Assembly (NCBI RefSeq): GCF_052065755.1
Contig: NZ_JBQHTK010000013.1
Span: 1-64,000, forward strand
DNA length: 64,000 bases
Origin: Allocoprococcus sp004560705
GTDB taxonomy: Bacteria; Bacillota; Clostridia; Lachnospirales; Lachnospiraceae
Direction of reading: 5' to 3'
The position numbers and the translations under genes are program-made. Position 1 is the first letter of the stretch. Each line of letters begins with the position of its first letter. Below are positions 8,541-17,406 of the stretch, in pieces. Under the pieces are notes generated by a model. The model searched no databases, had not been told where the DNA came from, and worked only from the letters and a program-made list of their open reading frames with translations.

Positions 8541-9911
8541 CTAGCCTTCATACATCGGAGTATATTCATCCTTCTTTTCTTCAAACTCTTTCAAGATATC
8601 TTCCCGAACTTCCGGCTTATTATAGAGATCATATGCAATTCCGGCAATAACCTGCGCAGCACACAGCGCTCCTTTCTCTCCAAGGGAACTACCGGCTGCA
8701 GCTGCCGACTGCCAGGTATGCGGAGCCACACCCGCCGGCCAACAGGATGTCGATATCGCACACATCGGCATCATATGACTGACATCTCCGCTGTCGGAAG
8801 ATGCAGTAAGCGGATTGATCTCATACAGATTGCGCGAATTCAATTTCCACACCATCGGCTTTCCTTCTGTCTCATACAACTTCTGCGCTTTCTCTTTGTC
8901 TGCGTCGGAAACGGATTCAAGGAGTCGATTGGCGAATGCCATTTCTTCTTCGTCAAATACAGGCAGTTCTGCCTCTTTCAGATTTTCATAAGCCAGATCT
9001 CCAAACGCATGATTTTCCTGCATTTCACAGCATCCATAATCCACTTTCATTTCCACCTGGGTTTCTGTCATAAGTGCTGCGCCTTCCGCCACTTTTCCAA
9101 CTCTTGCAAGAATCTCTTTTACGTCGGAAATGTACGGTGCTCTCACGAAGTACCATGAACCCGCTCTCGGCGGAACGATATTCGGAGCAAATCCACCGCT
9201 GTCTGTGGTGTAATGAATTCGTGCTTTGGATGTCACATGCTCTCTTAAATAGTTCACACCTACATTCATAAGTTCCACTGCATCCAGCGCACTTCTTCCA
9301 AGCTCCGGTGCAAATGCCGCATGAGAACTTCTGCCTTTAAATTCAAAATGTGCAGATGCACTTGCCAGATATCCATTGTCATAGACCATGTTCGCACTCA
9401 TCGGATGCCAGCTGATCGCAAAATCACATCCGTCAAACATATGATAATATGCCATTTTCACTTTTCCACAGAGAAGTTCTTCTTCCGGACATCCGTAAAA
9501 ACGTACCGTTCCACTTATTCCTTCCGCTTCCAGATAACGTTTTACTGCGATCGCACCGACTGCTGCCGCGGAACCGAGCAGGTTATGCCCACATCCGTGT
9601 CCCGGTGCACCCGCTTTAACCGGTTTCTTTTTGTCCGTCACTTTCTGTGAAAGTCCGGGAAGCGCATCATATTCCCCTAAAATTGCAATCACCGGTTTTC
9701 CGGAGCCGTACTCTGCACAAAATGCATGCTCCAGATGCTCTTCATTTATAATATGAAATCCTTCTGCATCCAAAAGCCTGCGGAAATAATCTGCCGAAGC
9801 TTTCTCATTGCCACCCACTTCCGGATTTTCCCAGATTGTTCTGCAGGAGGTCTGAAGAAGAGACTCCATTTTCTTCACCTCAAGATGAAGATCTTTCTTT
9901 TCCATTTTCAT
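8541..9911 (-). CDS. M20 family amidohydrolase, AbgB-like
   Basis: A 456-residue zinc peptidase/amidohydrolase related to the p-aminobenzoyl-glutamate hydrolase subunit AbgB. Metal-site motifs are ILGEYDALPG, GHGCGHNLLG and CPEEELLCGK. The dimerisation or lid domain starts around GRSSHAAFAPE, and the C-terminal ligand region is SSDSGDVSHMMP with PHTWQ. The AbgB-like features favour an N-acyl amino acid or similar amide as substrate. AGGG-type ribosome site precedes the ATG. It follows the two membrane genes at 9941 and 10650, with 29 bases between, and forms an operon with them. No AbgA partner is adjacent. The exact substrate cannot be read from sequence. Confidence 0.85.
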   Translation of the reverse strand: MKMEKKDLHLEVKKMESLLQTSCRTIWENPEVGGNEKASADYFRRLLDAEGFHIINEEHLEHAFCAEYGSGKPVIAILGEYDALPGLSQKVTDKKKPVKAGAPGHGCGHNLLGSAAAVGAIAVKRYLEAEGISGTVRFYGCPEEELLCGKVKMAYYHMFDGCDFAISWHPMSANMVYDNGYLASASAHFEFKGRSSHAAFAPELGRSALDAVELMNVGVNYLREHVTSKARIHYTTDSGGFAPNIVPPRAGSWYFVRAPYISDVKEILARVGKVAEGAALMTETQVEMKVDYGCCEMQENHAFGDLAYENLKEAELPVFDEEEMAFANRLLESVSDADKEKAQKLYETEGKPMVWKLNSRNLYEINPLTASSDSGDVSHMMPMCAISTSCWPAGVAPHTWQSAAAAGSSLGEKGALCAAQVIAGIAYDLYNKPEVREDILKEFEEKKDEYTPMYEG

Positions 9912-9940
9912 TTCACCCTCTCCAATACAATTCTAAAATC

Positions 9941-10636
9941 TTACGCTTTCTTCTTTGTATTATTTGACATGGTAGCAAATCCAACTGCAATACTGATAAA
10001 TACACAGCCCAGAGTTCCAAGCCAGTTAGAAGCGCCCGGAAGCCAGTTGAAAAGACCGATACCAATTGCAAAGTAAAGTGCAAATGCGATGACAAGCATA
10101 ATCAGGCTATGTTTCACCATCTTTATACCAAACTGAACCATAAGTGCACCAAAAAGTGCCGGAAGCAGATAATTAAGTGCCGTCTTAACAGTAGCAGGAA
10201 GCATAGACAATACGCTTGTTCCAAGAATGGCTCCGATTGTAAGAACAGATACATTAATAATAATAGAAACAGCCATACCTAAAGTTGCAATAATAGATCC
10301 CTGCTCGGTACCCGGTTCAACATCCGCTGCCACCTGTGCCATACTTGCACACGGTACACGCATGTTTGAAATATTACCGGAAAGGAATGCCATGTAGGTT
10401 CCTGCGGTTCCAAGTACCGGATAATAAGAAATCGGCTCTACAAACCACAGAACTCCAAATGCGCTGACACCGCTGATAAATGCGGTCAGGAGCGCTGCCG
10501 GTTTTGGAAGGATTCCGTAAACAACTGCAAGTGCGATTGCCGGTGAAAAAGCTAATATAACTCCCAGCACGCCGGTAAGCTTACCTATTTTATTTACCTT
10601 AGGCATATATTCGTCTTTATAGAAATTATTGCTCAT
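9941..10636 (-). CDS. Multi-pass membrane protein, partner of the DUF5058 protein
   Basis: A 231-residue hydrophobic protein with about six or seven membrane segments, for example LTGVLGVILAFSPAIALAVV, ALLTAFISGVSAFGVLWFV and ALFGALMVQFGIKMV. It has a polar loop around SNMRVPCASMAQVAADVEPGTEQG. I do not recognise a characterised family. It lies 13 bases downstream of the DUF5058 gene and upstream of the M20 hydrolase. The three are co-transcribed, which suggests a two-component permease for the hydrolase substrate. That role is inference from context only. Confidence 0.7.
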   Translation of the reverse strand: MSNNFYKDEYMPKVNKIGKLTGVLGVILAFSPAIALAVVYGILPKPAALLTAFISGVSAFGVLWFVEPISYYPVLGTAGTYMAFLSGNISNMRVPCASMAQVAADVEPGTEQGSIIATLGMAVSIIINVSVLTIGAILGTSVLSMLPATVKTALNYLLPALFGALMVQFGIKMVKHSLIMLVIAFALYFAIGIGLFNWLPGASNWLGTLGCVFISIAVGFATMSNNTKKKA

Positions 10637-10649
10637 CTTATCTTCCTCC

Positions 10650-11393
10650 TTAAACCAGTGCAGTGATGATCATTGCACCCAGAATCGTAATTGTCAGGGC
10701 CCATTCTTTCAGCCATCCGATATTTTTCTTATTGGCAACTGTATTCAGTACAAACATGATGACTGCTCCCAGAATACATGCCAGCATATTATGCCATGCA
10801 GAGGACATTGCTGCTTCTTCTGCTTTTAATACCATTGAATAGAATGGTTTTGAAATATGGCTTGCAACCATGGCTGCAAATACACCGATGATCGCACAGT
10901 TTGCGATGGTTGAAAGTGTACCGGAGTTACCTTTGGAAAGCTTATGCTCAATCTTATCCATCTTGTTTGCTGAGAAAGTTGAGAAAATTACCCAGCCGAC
11001 AGAGCAGAGAACCATGGTCCATACTGCCATGGCAAGAGCTTCCTCCGTCATCGGGTCGGTACCAAGTGTTACTCCAACTGCAGAAGTACCAAGGCCCGCT
11101 GCAATAGACTCAAACATAACCGAACCGATCATAGCAAGGCGCATCCAGCCTACCGGTCCGCCTACTGTAACTAATAATGAAAGCATTCCGCTGAGTACCA
11201 CGATGGATGGACCAATTGATGTGATGGCACTGCTCTTCATTGCCTTCTTCATCTTGTCCTCACCAAGTCCCATCTTCTTTCCTGCACCGTACGCCCCTCT
11301 CGCAAAAAGAACAGCCTGAATCACTACGAGTACTACCGGAATACCACAGGCTATCCACATTGGGATTCCATTTGCAATCTGCATTACATCCAT
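10650..11393 (-). CDS. DUF5058 family membrane protein
   Basis: A 247-residue multi-pass membrane protein that I recognise as DUF5058 by its opening MDVMQIANGIPMWIACGIP and the segment SSAITSIGPSIVVLSGMLSL. About six membrane helices are evident, with a charged linker KMDKIEHKLSKG in the middle. No function is established for the family. As first gene of the operon with a second membrane protein and an M20 amidohydrolase it is a candidate transporter subunit. AGGAGG precedes the ATG. The gap to the divergent M20 gene holds a strong inverted repeat. Confidence 0.8.
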   Translation of the reverse strand: MDVMQIANGIPMWIACGIPVVLVVIQAVLFARGAYGAGKKMGLGEDKMKKAMKSSAITSIGPSIVVLSGMLSLLVTVGGPVGWMRLAMIGSVMFESIAAGLGTSAVGVTLGTDPMTEEALAMAVWTMVLCSVGWVIFSTFSANKMDKIEHKLSKGNSGTLSTIANCAIIGVFAAMVASHISKPFYSMVLKAEEAAMSSAWHNMLACILGAVIMFVLNTVANKKNIGWLKEWALTITILGAMIITALV

Positions 11394-11520
11394 TTTTGTC
11401 TCCTCCTTCTAATAACTTTTATCTATAAGTTCTATTGATAATCATAATGTTTTTATTTCCCGATAAAAATAAAGAAAATTTCACTTTTCTTTAACTTTCC
11501 TCTAACAGTGAACATTTTTT

Positions 11521-11551
11521 CACTTTTTCATTCAAGTACTGTGAAAAAGTG
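11521..11551. promoter_or_regulatory. Inverted repeat, candidate operator in the divergent gap
   Basis: Perfect 10-bp arms CACTTTTTCA and TGAAAAAGTG are separated by 11 bases. They lie in the 305-bp divergent region between the DUF5058 operon and the second M20 gene. The spacing of arm centres is two helical turns, as for a dimeric regulator. PucR encoded nearby is the obvious candidate, without direct evidence. Confidence 0.5.
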
Positions 11552-11599
11552 TACATCAAAAAATATTTATACCATTTTAGAAAATATATTTCTTACACT

Positions 11600-11629
11600 T
11601 TGATAAATAAAAAGGTATTCTATTATAAA
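11600..11629 (+). promoter_or_regulatory. Promoter of the second M20 gene
   Basis: TTGATA, an 18-base spacer and TATAAA lie about 70 bases before the start codon at 11699. The candidate operator sits some 50 bases further upstream, fitting activation from above. Confidence 0.5.
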
Positions 11630-11698
11630 GAACACGATAGCTGTTCAGACCCAGGCAGTATCTTCGAGGCTGGCTCTGAGCAGAAAAAGGAGGTCTAT

Positions 11699-12862
11699 AT
11701 GAAAAATCAGATTATGCTGGAAGCTGAAAAGATCAAAGACGAGATGATTGCATGGAGACGCGAACTTCATCAAATTCCGGAACTTGGTCTTACTCTTCCG
11801 AAAACGGTAAATTTTGTCACAAAGAAACTGGATGAAATGGGAATTGAATATACGGTCTATGAAGAAAGTTCCAATATTGTTGCCACGATTGGGCACGGAG
11901 ACACATGCTATATGATCCGCGGCGATATGGATGCCCTTCCCATAGAAGAAAAATCCTGCGAATCATTCGCTTCTACAAACGGATGCATGCACGCCTGCGG
12001 ACATGATATGCACACGGCAATGATGCTTGGTGCCGCAAAACTGATCAAGGCACATGAATCTGAATTAAACGGTGTTGCAAAGCTTCTGTTCCAGTCAGCA
12101 GAAGAAATCTTTGCCGGAGCAAAGGCAGCCATTGCAGGCGGTGTCATGGAGAACCCACATGTTGATTCCGCGCTGGCTCTTCATGTATTTTCTCAGAAAC
12201 CTCTGGGAACACTTGGCGGCCACAAGGTTCCTGCCGCCGGTGTTTACGGTTTCCGGATCAAACTGACCGGGCAGGGCGTACACGGCTCCTCACCGGAGCA
12301 CGGTGTCGATCCGATCAATACGGCAATCCATATCCATCTGGGACTGCAGGAACTGATGTCCAGAGAAGTTTCCGGATTTGATGAGGTCGCTCTTACCATT
12401 GGCAAATTCCACGCAGGAAGTGCTGCCAATATTATCCCGGAAACAGCAGAACTGGAAGGCACACTCCGCGTATTCGATCCGGTACTTCGTGAGAGAATGA
12501 TCCAGAGGATTCATACCATCACGCAGAATATCGCCGAGGCATATCGCACCAAGGCTGAGATTGAAGTCCTCAGTGATGTACCGCCTCTTGTATGTGACGA
12601 ACAGGAAAATGCATGGAGCCGGGACGTGATCCATGAAGTCGATGATTCTCTTATCGTAGATGAATTCCACGCAATGGGATCGGAAGATTTCGCTTGTATC
12701 TCCGAACTGGTACCGGCAACCTTCTATATGGTGGGAGCCGGTGTGGAAAATCCGGACGAAAGACTGCCTCAGCATAATCCGAAGATCCGCTTTAATGAAG
12801 ATGTTCTTCCGATCGGAGCCGCTGTCTATACAACAGCCGTATTAAAAAAACTAAGCCGATAG
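11699..12862 (+). CDS. M20 family amidohydrolase (N-acyl amino acid hydrolase type)
   Basis: A 387-residue M20D-type metal-dependent amidohydrolase. Motifs are WRRELHQIPELG at the N-terminus, GDMDALPIEE, the HACGHDMHTAM metal site, FQSAEEIFAGA with the catalytic Glu, and GSEDFA near the C-terminus. Relatives include N-acetyldiaminopimelate deacetylase, hippurate hydrolase and IAA-amino acid hydrolases. The ATG at 11699 follows AAAGGAGG by six bases; the frame is open 50 codons further upstream but those residues are not family-like and overlap the promoter. It is divergent from the DUF5058 operon and ends at a strong terminator. Substrate is uncertain. Confidence 0.85.
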   Translation: MKNQIMLEAEKIKDEMIAWRRELHQIPELGLTLPKTVNFVTKKLDEMGIEYTVYEESSNIVATIGHGDTCYMIRGDMDALPIEEKSCESFASTNGCMHACGHDMHTAMMLGAAKLIKAHESELNGVAKLLFQSAEEIFAGAKAAIAGGVMENPHVDSALALHVFSQKPLGTLGGHKVPAAGVYGFRIKLTGQGVHGSSPEHGVDPINTAIHIHLGLQELMSREVSGFDEVALTIGKFHAGSAANIIPETAELEGTLRVFDPVLRERMIQRIHTITQNIAEAYRTKAEIEVLSDVPPLVCDEQENAWSRDVIHEVDDSLIVDEFHAMGSEDFACISELVPATFYMVGAGVENPDERLPQHNPKIRFNEDVLPIGAAVYTTAVLKKLSR

Positions 12863-12885
12863 GTCATATTTGAATACACAACCAG

Positions 12886-12934
12886 AGTCCTGCAAAATGC
12901 CTCCCTTCTCAACGATCAGGCATTTCACAGGACT
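12886..12934 (+). terminator. Terminator of the second M20 gene
   Basis: 17-base arms AGTCCTGCAAAATGCCT and AGGCATTTCACAGGACT pair with one mismatch, followed by a T-rich tail. It lies 24 bases past the M20 stop and may also serve the minus-strand remnant that ends at 12944. Confidence 0.85.
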
Positions 12935-12943
12935 CCTCCTCTT

Positions 12944-13546
12944 TTATTTATTCTGTTTTTTTCTGGATACTTCTGCCGCACCTATAATTCCGGCACCACT
13001 TACAAACAACAGAATCATCCACGGCATAACTGCATTCGTGTCTCCTGTCTTTACAGAGCCATTGCCCTTTCCGTTTGTCTTATCAGACGGTTTTGCATCA
13101 CCCTGGTTACCAGTATTATTATTACCAGCATTATCTTTATTGTCGGAATTGTTTTTTTCCTCAACAATTTTAGCCAGCATTTCTGATACATCTGATTTTA
13201 CAGAGCGTAATGTATCCATTTCTTCTTCTGACAGACTTCCTGACGCAATTAATGCATCAATTTCAGTTGCCAGACGTACGATAGCTTCCTTATCTGCAGA
13301 GGTTACAGTCTTTCCTTTATATTCTTTAACTGTTTCTTCAATCTGCTGAATCTTGTTTTCTATGGTCATTGAATGAATCGTAGTATCCAGTTCCATCTTA
13401 AGACCTATTGTATCACGGCGTTCACGAAGTACATCAATTGTACTAAGGTTATCTACCGGAGCATCATCCATTGATACGATCGGAGTCAAATTCTCAAATA
13501 CAGATCCTTCCAATGTTGCGCAGTATTCATTAAAAACTATTTGCAC
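12944..13546 (-). pseudogene. C-terminal remnant of a cell-wall-anchored protein
   Basis: The 200-codon frame encodes helical residues, then an Asn/Gly/Lys-rich spacer, then VKTGDTNAVMPW, a hydrophobic stretch and RKKQNK. That is the layout of a sortase-anchored surface protein tail with a KTGD-type signal. There is no signal peptide. The frame begins with GTG directly after an in-frame TAA and only nine bases from the pnp stop. A front part with secretion signal must have been lost. It could be read through from the nucleoside operon but would not be exported. Confidence 0.6.
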
Positions 13547-13554
13547 ATCTTAAG

Positions 13555-14376
13555 TCAGATGTTGCTCACAATCGCAGTAATCAATGCTTTAAACTGCGCA
13601 GCCACGCGGTCCGCCGTCTCCTGAACCTCTTTGTGATCAAGCTGTTTCGTTGACATACCTGCTGCTAAATTCGTGATACAAGAGATACCGCACACTTCCA
13701 TTCCCATATGGCGGGCAGCCATTGCCTCGCATGCCGTACTCATTCCCACGGCATCTGCTCCCCAGCTCCTGCACATCCGAATCTCTGCCGGTGTCTCATA
13801 GGCCGGCCCGGTGAGCTGTGCATAAACGCCTTCCCGAAGCGAAATTCCAAGTTTCTCCGCCTCTTCCCTGATGATTTCACGGATTCGCAGGCTGTATACC
13901 TCACTCATATCCGGGAATCGCGCTCCAAGTTCATCAATATTCGGTCCGATCAGCGGACTCGGAACCGCTGTCGTAATATGATCGGTGATCATCATGAAAT
14001 CTCCCGGCTTATAGTCAAAGTTCACTCCACCTGCCGCATTGGTAAGAATCAACTTCTTCGCTCCCATCATCCCCATCAATCGGGTCGGAAGCACCACATC
14101 AGACATCGGATATCCTTCATAATAATGGACGCGTCCCTGCATGACAACGACCGGAACCTCACCCACATATCCGAACACAAATCTTCCTTTATGCCCCGCC
14201 ACCGTTGATACCGGAAACCCTTCAATCTCTGTATAATCTACGGTTTGTTCTATCTGAATTCCATCTGCGTAATCGCCAAGCCCCGAGCCGAGGATCAGCG
14301 CCACCTCCGGCTGAAAATCCGTTTTTGTTCTTACACTTTTTAAGCACATTTCCAGTTTTTTGTAAATGTCATTCAT
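13555..14376 (-). CDS. punA: Purine-nucleoside phosphorylase
   Basis: A 273-residue type I (trimeric, inosine/guanosine-specific) purine-nucleoside phosphorylase that splits purine nucleosides with phosphate into base and ribose 1-phosphate. Motifs: ALILGSGLGDYAD at the phosphate site, GRVHYYEGYPM, LTNAAGGVN, and GADAVGMSTACEAMAARHMG for ribose and base binding. Length is typical. The start overlaps the stop of the Crp/Fnr-type gene by four bases (ATGA), so translation is coupled. It is the last intact gene of the nucleoside operon. Confidence 0.93.
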   Translation of the reverse strand: MNDIYKKLEMCLKSVRTKTDFQPEVALILGSGLGDYADGIQIEQTVDYTEIEGFPVSTVAGHKGRFVFGYVGEVPVVVMQGRVHYYEGYPMSDVVLPTRLMGMMGAKKLILTNAAGGVNFDYKPGDFMMITDHITTAVPSPLIGPNIDELGARFPDMSEVYSLRIREIIREEAEKLGISLREGVYAQLTGPAYETPAEIRMCRSWGADAVGMSTACEAMAARHMGMEVCGISCITNLAAGMSTKQLDHKEVQETADRVAAQFKALITAIVSNI

Positions 14377-15116
14377 CGCAAGCCTCCTTCTCCTAAATCA
14401 ATTTTCTCTGAAACGATTTTCTTTAATCCTTCATACTGTTCTTTGCTGATCAGGATCTGATTACCCTCCTTCGTGATCAGCCCTTCTTCCTGAAATTTCT
14501 TCACACCCCTACTCACACTCTTTACGCAAAGTCCCGTCTCATCCGCCAGATTCTGCCGATTTCCCTTGACATGAAGAATTCCATTCTTACTGTATCTCTC
14601 ATAGCGCTCAACAAAAAGCAGCGCCAGCCTGTCAGATCCCTGCATGAAAAGGTACAGACGGCTGTTCCGCCCCTCTTTGAGAAGATATTCTCCGACCAGT
14701 TTTGCCTCATGCTTCAGTGACTGAATATCCGAATACATCCATTTTTCAAATTTATTTCTCGGGAGCTTTACCACCACACAGTCAGTCACAGTACGCAGCG
14801 TGGTCATGTATTTGTCCAGATCCATCAGAAATTCCATTCCTCCGAACGCGTAGACCCGGTTAAACTGCATAAAATCGTATGGCGTCCCGTATACCCGATA
14901 ATCAATTGCTTCGATAATGCCGCTTCCTATAAAAAATATCGTATCTGCCGGTTCCCCTTCTCTTACAAAAATGGTTCCTTTTTTCAGTTCTTCTATCTGA
15001 AAGTTCTCCATAAGCCACAACGGAGCACTTTTAAAATATTCTTTAAATTGTTCCTGCCGCTCTTTTTCTACATCCTTCAGGAACGGAAGTGCATCATACA
15101 AATAATTATGTTTCAC
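14373..15116 (-). CDS. Crp/Fnr-family transcriptional regulator
   Basis: A 247-residue regulator with an N-terminal cyclic-nucleotide-binding-like beta domain (ELKKGTIFVREGEPADTIFFIGSG) and a C-terminal winged helix (GNRQNLADETGLCVKSVSRGVKKFQEEGLI). There is no Cys cluster for an Fe-S centre, so it is not an oxygen-sensing Fnr. Its position inside the salvage operon, between deoB and pnp with an ATGA overlap, suggests it controls that operon, possibly with a nucleoside or nucleotide as ligand. That is inference. Transcription is from the operon promoter far upstream; no separate promoter is evident in the 33-base gap to deoB. Confidence 0.85.
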   Translation of the reverse strand: MKHNYLYDALPFLKDVEKERQEQFKEYFKSAPLWLMENFQIEELKKGTIFVREGEPADTIFFIGSGIIEAIDYRVYGTPYDFMQFNRVYAFGGMEFLMDLDKYMTTLRTVTDCVVVKLPRNKFEKWMYSDIQSLKHEAKLVGEYLLKEGRNSRLYLFMQGSDRLALLFVERYERYSKNGILHVKGNRQNLADETGLCVKSVSRGVKKFQEEGLITKEGNQILISKEQYEGLKKIVSEKIDLGEGGLR

Positions 15117-15149
15117 GCATCTTCCTCCTTTCTTTTGACACGGCCATTT

Positions 15150-16340
15150 TTAGACCAGTTTTTTCAAAATGGAATGTCCGATTGTTCCTTCCGGCATGTT
15201 TACGCCGAAATTTTCTGCCACCGAAGCCCCAATAACCGCAAAGGTATCCTCGTTCTCCAGCGCACCGCCGCCTTCCATCTTTCTGGAATAGGCGATAAGC
15301 GGCACATATTCCCTGGTGTGATCCGTACCGGTGTAAGTCGGATCATTTCCGTGATCTGCCGTCAGCATCAGCAGGTCATCCTCTCTTAGTTCATCCAGAA
15401 GGATACCCAGATTCTTGTCGAATTTCTCGATCTCTTTTGCATATCCTTCTACATCTCTTCGGTGTCCCCAAAGTGCGTCAAAATCAACCAGGTTGACAAA
15501 ACACAAGCCTCGGAAATCCTTTTTACACAGTTCGATCGTCTGCTCCATGCCATGCACGGAGCTGTTGGAATGATGGGTTTCCGTGATGCCCTCACCGCAG
15601 AAAATGTCGTGGATCTTACCCACTCCGATGACATCCAGGCCCGCATCCTTCAGAGCATTCAACGCAGTCGCACCAGTGGGCTTCAGCGCATAATCATGCC
15701 GGTTGCTGGTCCGTTTAAACTCACCTTTCTTTTTACCTACATACGGTCTTGCAATGACACGGCCCACACGCCATTCATCCTTCATCGTAATTTCTCTTGC
15801 GATCTCACAGCAACGGTATAGATTTTCCAGATCAAAGGTTTCCTCGTTTCCGCAGATCTGCAGCACAGAGTCCGCAGAAGTATAGACGATCATCGCTCCG
15901 GTGTTGATTTCTTCCTCACCAAGCTCTTCAATAATCTTTGTTCCGCTGGCGCTCTTATTGCCGATCACCCTCTTACCGCAGCGTTTTTCGAGTTCTTCGA
16001 TCAGTTCCGGCGGAAATCCTGTATCCGTAAATGTCTTGAACGGTTTTTCTGTTTTAATCCCCATCATCTCCCAATGACCGGTCATGGTATCCTTTCCGTT
16101 ACTTGCCTCCCCGAGACGCAGGTACCGCCCGGACGGGTCCGGAACAGGTTCCATCGCTCCGGCAGTATGGAGATTCAGCATGCCAAGCTTTCTCAGATTC
16201 GGAATGTCCAGTGTTTTCATTTTCTCCAGGATATGTCCGAATGTATCGACTCCCTCATCCCCAAACCTGGGAGAGTCCGGCATGGCACCAATTCCAAGCG
16301 AATCCAGAACGATCACAAAAATTCTCTTATATTCATTCAT
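15150..16340 (-). CDS. deoB: Phosphopentomutase
   Basis: A 396-residue alkaline-phosphatase-superfamily mutase that converts (deoxy)ribose 1-phosphate to the 5-phosphate. Motifs: FVIVLDSLGIGAMPD with the first metal Asp, GKDTMTGHWEMMG with the phosphorylated Thr, FVNLVDFDALWGHRRD and LTADHGNDPTYTGTDHTRE with metal ligands. Length is standard. It links udp and pnp products to DeoC in the same operon. Confidence 0.95.
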   Translation of the reverse strand: MNEYKRIFVIVLDSLGIGAMPDSPRFGDEGVDTFGHILEKMKTLDIPNLRKLGMLNLHTAGAMEPVPDPSGRYLRLGEASNGKDTMTGHWEMMGIKTEKPFKTFTDTGFPPELIEELEKRCGKRVIGNKSASGTKIIEELGEEEINTGAMIVYTSADSVLQICGNEETFDLENLYRCCEIAREITMKDEWRVGRVIARPYVGKKKGEFKRTSNRHDYALKPTGATALNALKDAGLDVIGVGKIHDIFCGEGITETHHSNSSVHGMEQTIELCKKDFRGLCFVNLVDFDALWGHRRDVEGYAKEIEKFDKNLGILLDELREDDLLMLTADHGNDPTYTGTDHTREYVPLIAYSRKMEGGGALENEDTFAVIGASVAENFGVNMPEGTIGHSILKKLV

Positions 16341-16367
16341 TTCACGCTCACCTCAATCTATGTTTCC

Positions 16368-17345
16368 TTACCTTCTGTCCAATTTTTCAAGCAGTCGTTT
16401 CTTCATTTCTTCATCCACAAACGCTGTCTTTGCCGCATTTTTCATCATATGTAAGATCTCTTCATCTGTAATTCCATAGGTTCTTTGAATAAAATCCAGT
16501 TCCTTCGTCAGAGACGTTCTGCTCACGGTCCGGTTATCCGTATTGATTGTGACCATTAATCCTGCATCCAGAAATTCTCTCAGCGGATACGCCTCGGTAC
16601 CCGGAACCGCTTTTGTCTGCAAATTACTGATCGGGCACATTTCAATTCCCACACCGGCCTTACGTACCAGCTTCTGGATGTCCGGTTTTCCGCGCATGGC
16701 GATTCCGTGGCCGATTCTTCCGGCTCCCGCAAGCACAGAGTCTTCTATATTCTGCGCGTTTCCGCATTCACCGGCATGCAGCGTGAACGGCATTCCCAGC
16801 TCTTTAACCCGTTTAAACAGACTCATAAAGTCACTCATCGGGTAAACAGCTTCCGCGCCGGCCAGATCTGCAGCACAGACACCCTTGCCCAGAAATTCCC
16901 GGGCCGTCCGAATCATCTGATAATTTTCCTCTTCACTGTGATGCCTCATGGCACAGGTAATCACATTATACTCTACTCCAAAATCTTTTTTGCCTTTTTC
17001 CAGACCTTTCAGCAATGCAGAAATCACCTGACCGGTTCCCATTTCTTCTGTTACAGATAAAAGCGGGGCAAAACGTATCTCTGCATAGCAGACATTCTCC
17101 CGGCTCATCGTGCGAAGCACATCGTATCCCGCTCCTTCGAGGCCATCTTCATCTTTCAGGCAGGAACAGGGCAGGGCGAACTTCTCCAGGTATTCTGCCA
17201 GGCTGCGGCAGTCTTCCTCCACACTGAGTTCCCGTACGGAAACCGCTCTGCCAAGCCGCGTTCCGATAAATTCCCGACTCAGCGATCCGTCCAGATGGCA
17301 ATGAAGCTCTATTTTAGGCAGTTTCTTTAATTCATCGATTGTCAT
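16368..17345 (-). CDS. add: Adenosine deaminase
   Basis: A 325-residue zinc enzyme that deaminates adenosine and deoxyadenosine to inosine forms. Motifs: LPKIELHCHLDGSL with the HxH zinc ligands, FTLHAGECGN, RIGHGIAM, ICPISNLQTKA and the terminal TINTDNRTVSRTSLTKE with catalytic Asp. It feeds inosine to the phosphorylase encoded downstream. It lies 27 bases upstream of deoB and 61 bases after cdd in the same operon. Confidence 0.95.
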   Translation of the reverse strand: MTIDELKKLPKIELHCHLDGSLSREFIGTRLGRAVSVRELSVEEDCRSLAEYLEKFALPCSCLKDEDGLEGAGYDVLRTMSRENVCYAEIRFAPLLSVTEEMGTGQVISALLKGLEKGKKDFGVEYNVITCAMRHHSEEENYQMIRTAREFLGKGVCAADLAGAEAVYPMSDFMSLFKRVKELGMPFTLHAGECGNAQNIEDSVLAGAGRIGHGIAMRGKPDIQKLVRKAGVGIEMCPISNLQTKAVPGTEAYPLREFLDAGLMVTINTDNRTVSRTSLTKELDFIQRTYGITDEEILHMMKNAAKTAFVDEEMKKRLLEKLDRR

Positions 17346-17406
17346 CTTTTACACTCCTAATCTTTCTCGATCCAATTGCTCTGCGGTACGTTTTATCCAT
17401 CCTGTC

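Noticed and set aside
11549..11698. 50-residue N-terminal extension of the second M20 hydrolase
   Set aside because: It spans the candidate promoter and a low-complexity AT-rich stretch. AAAGGAGG before 11699 marks the real start.
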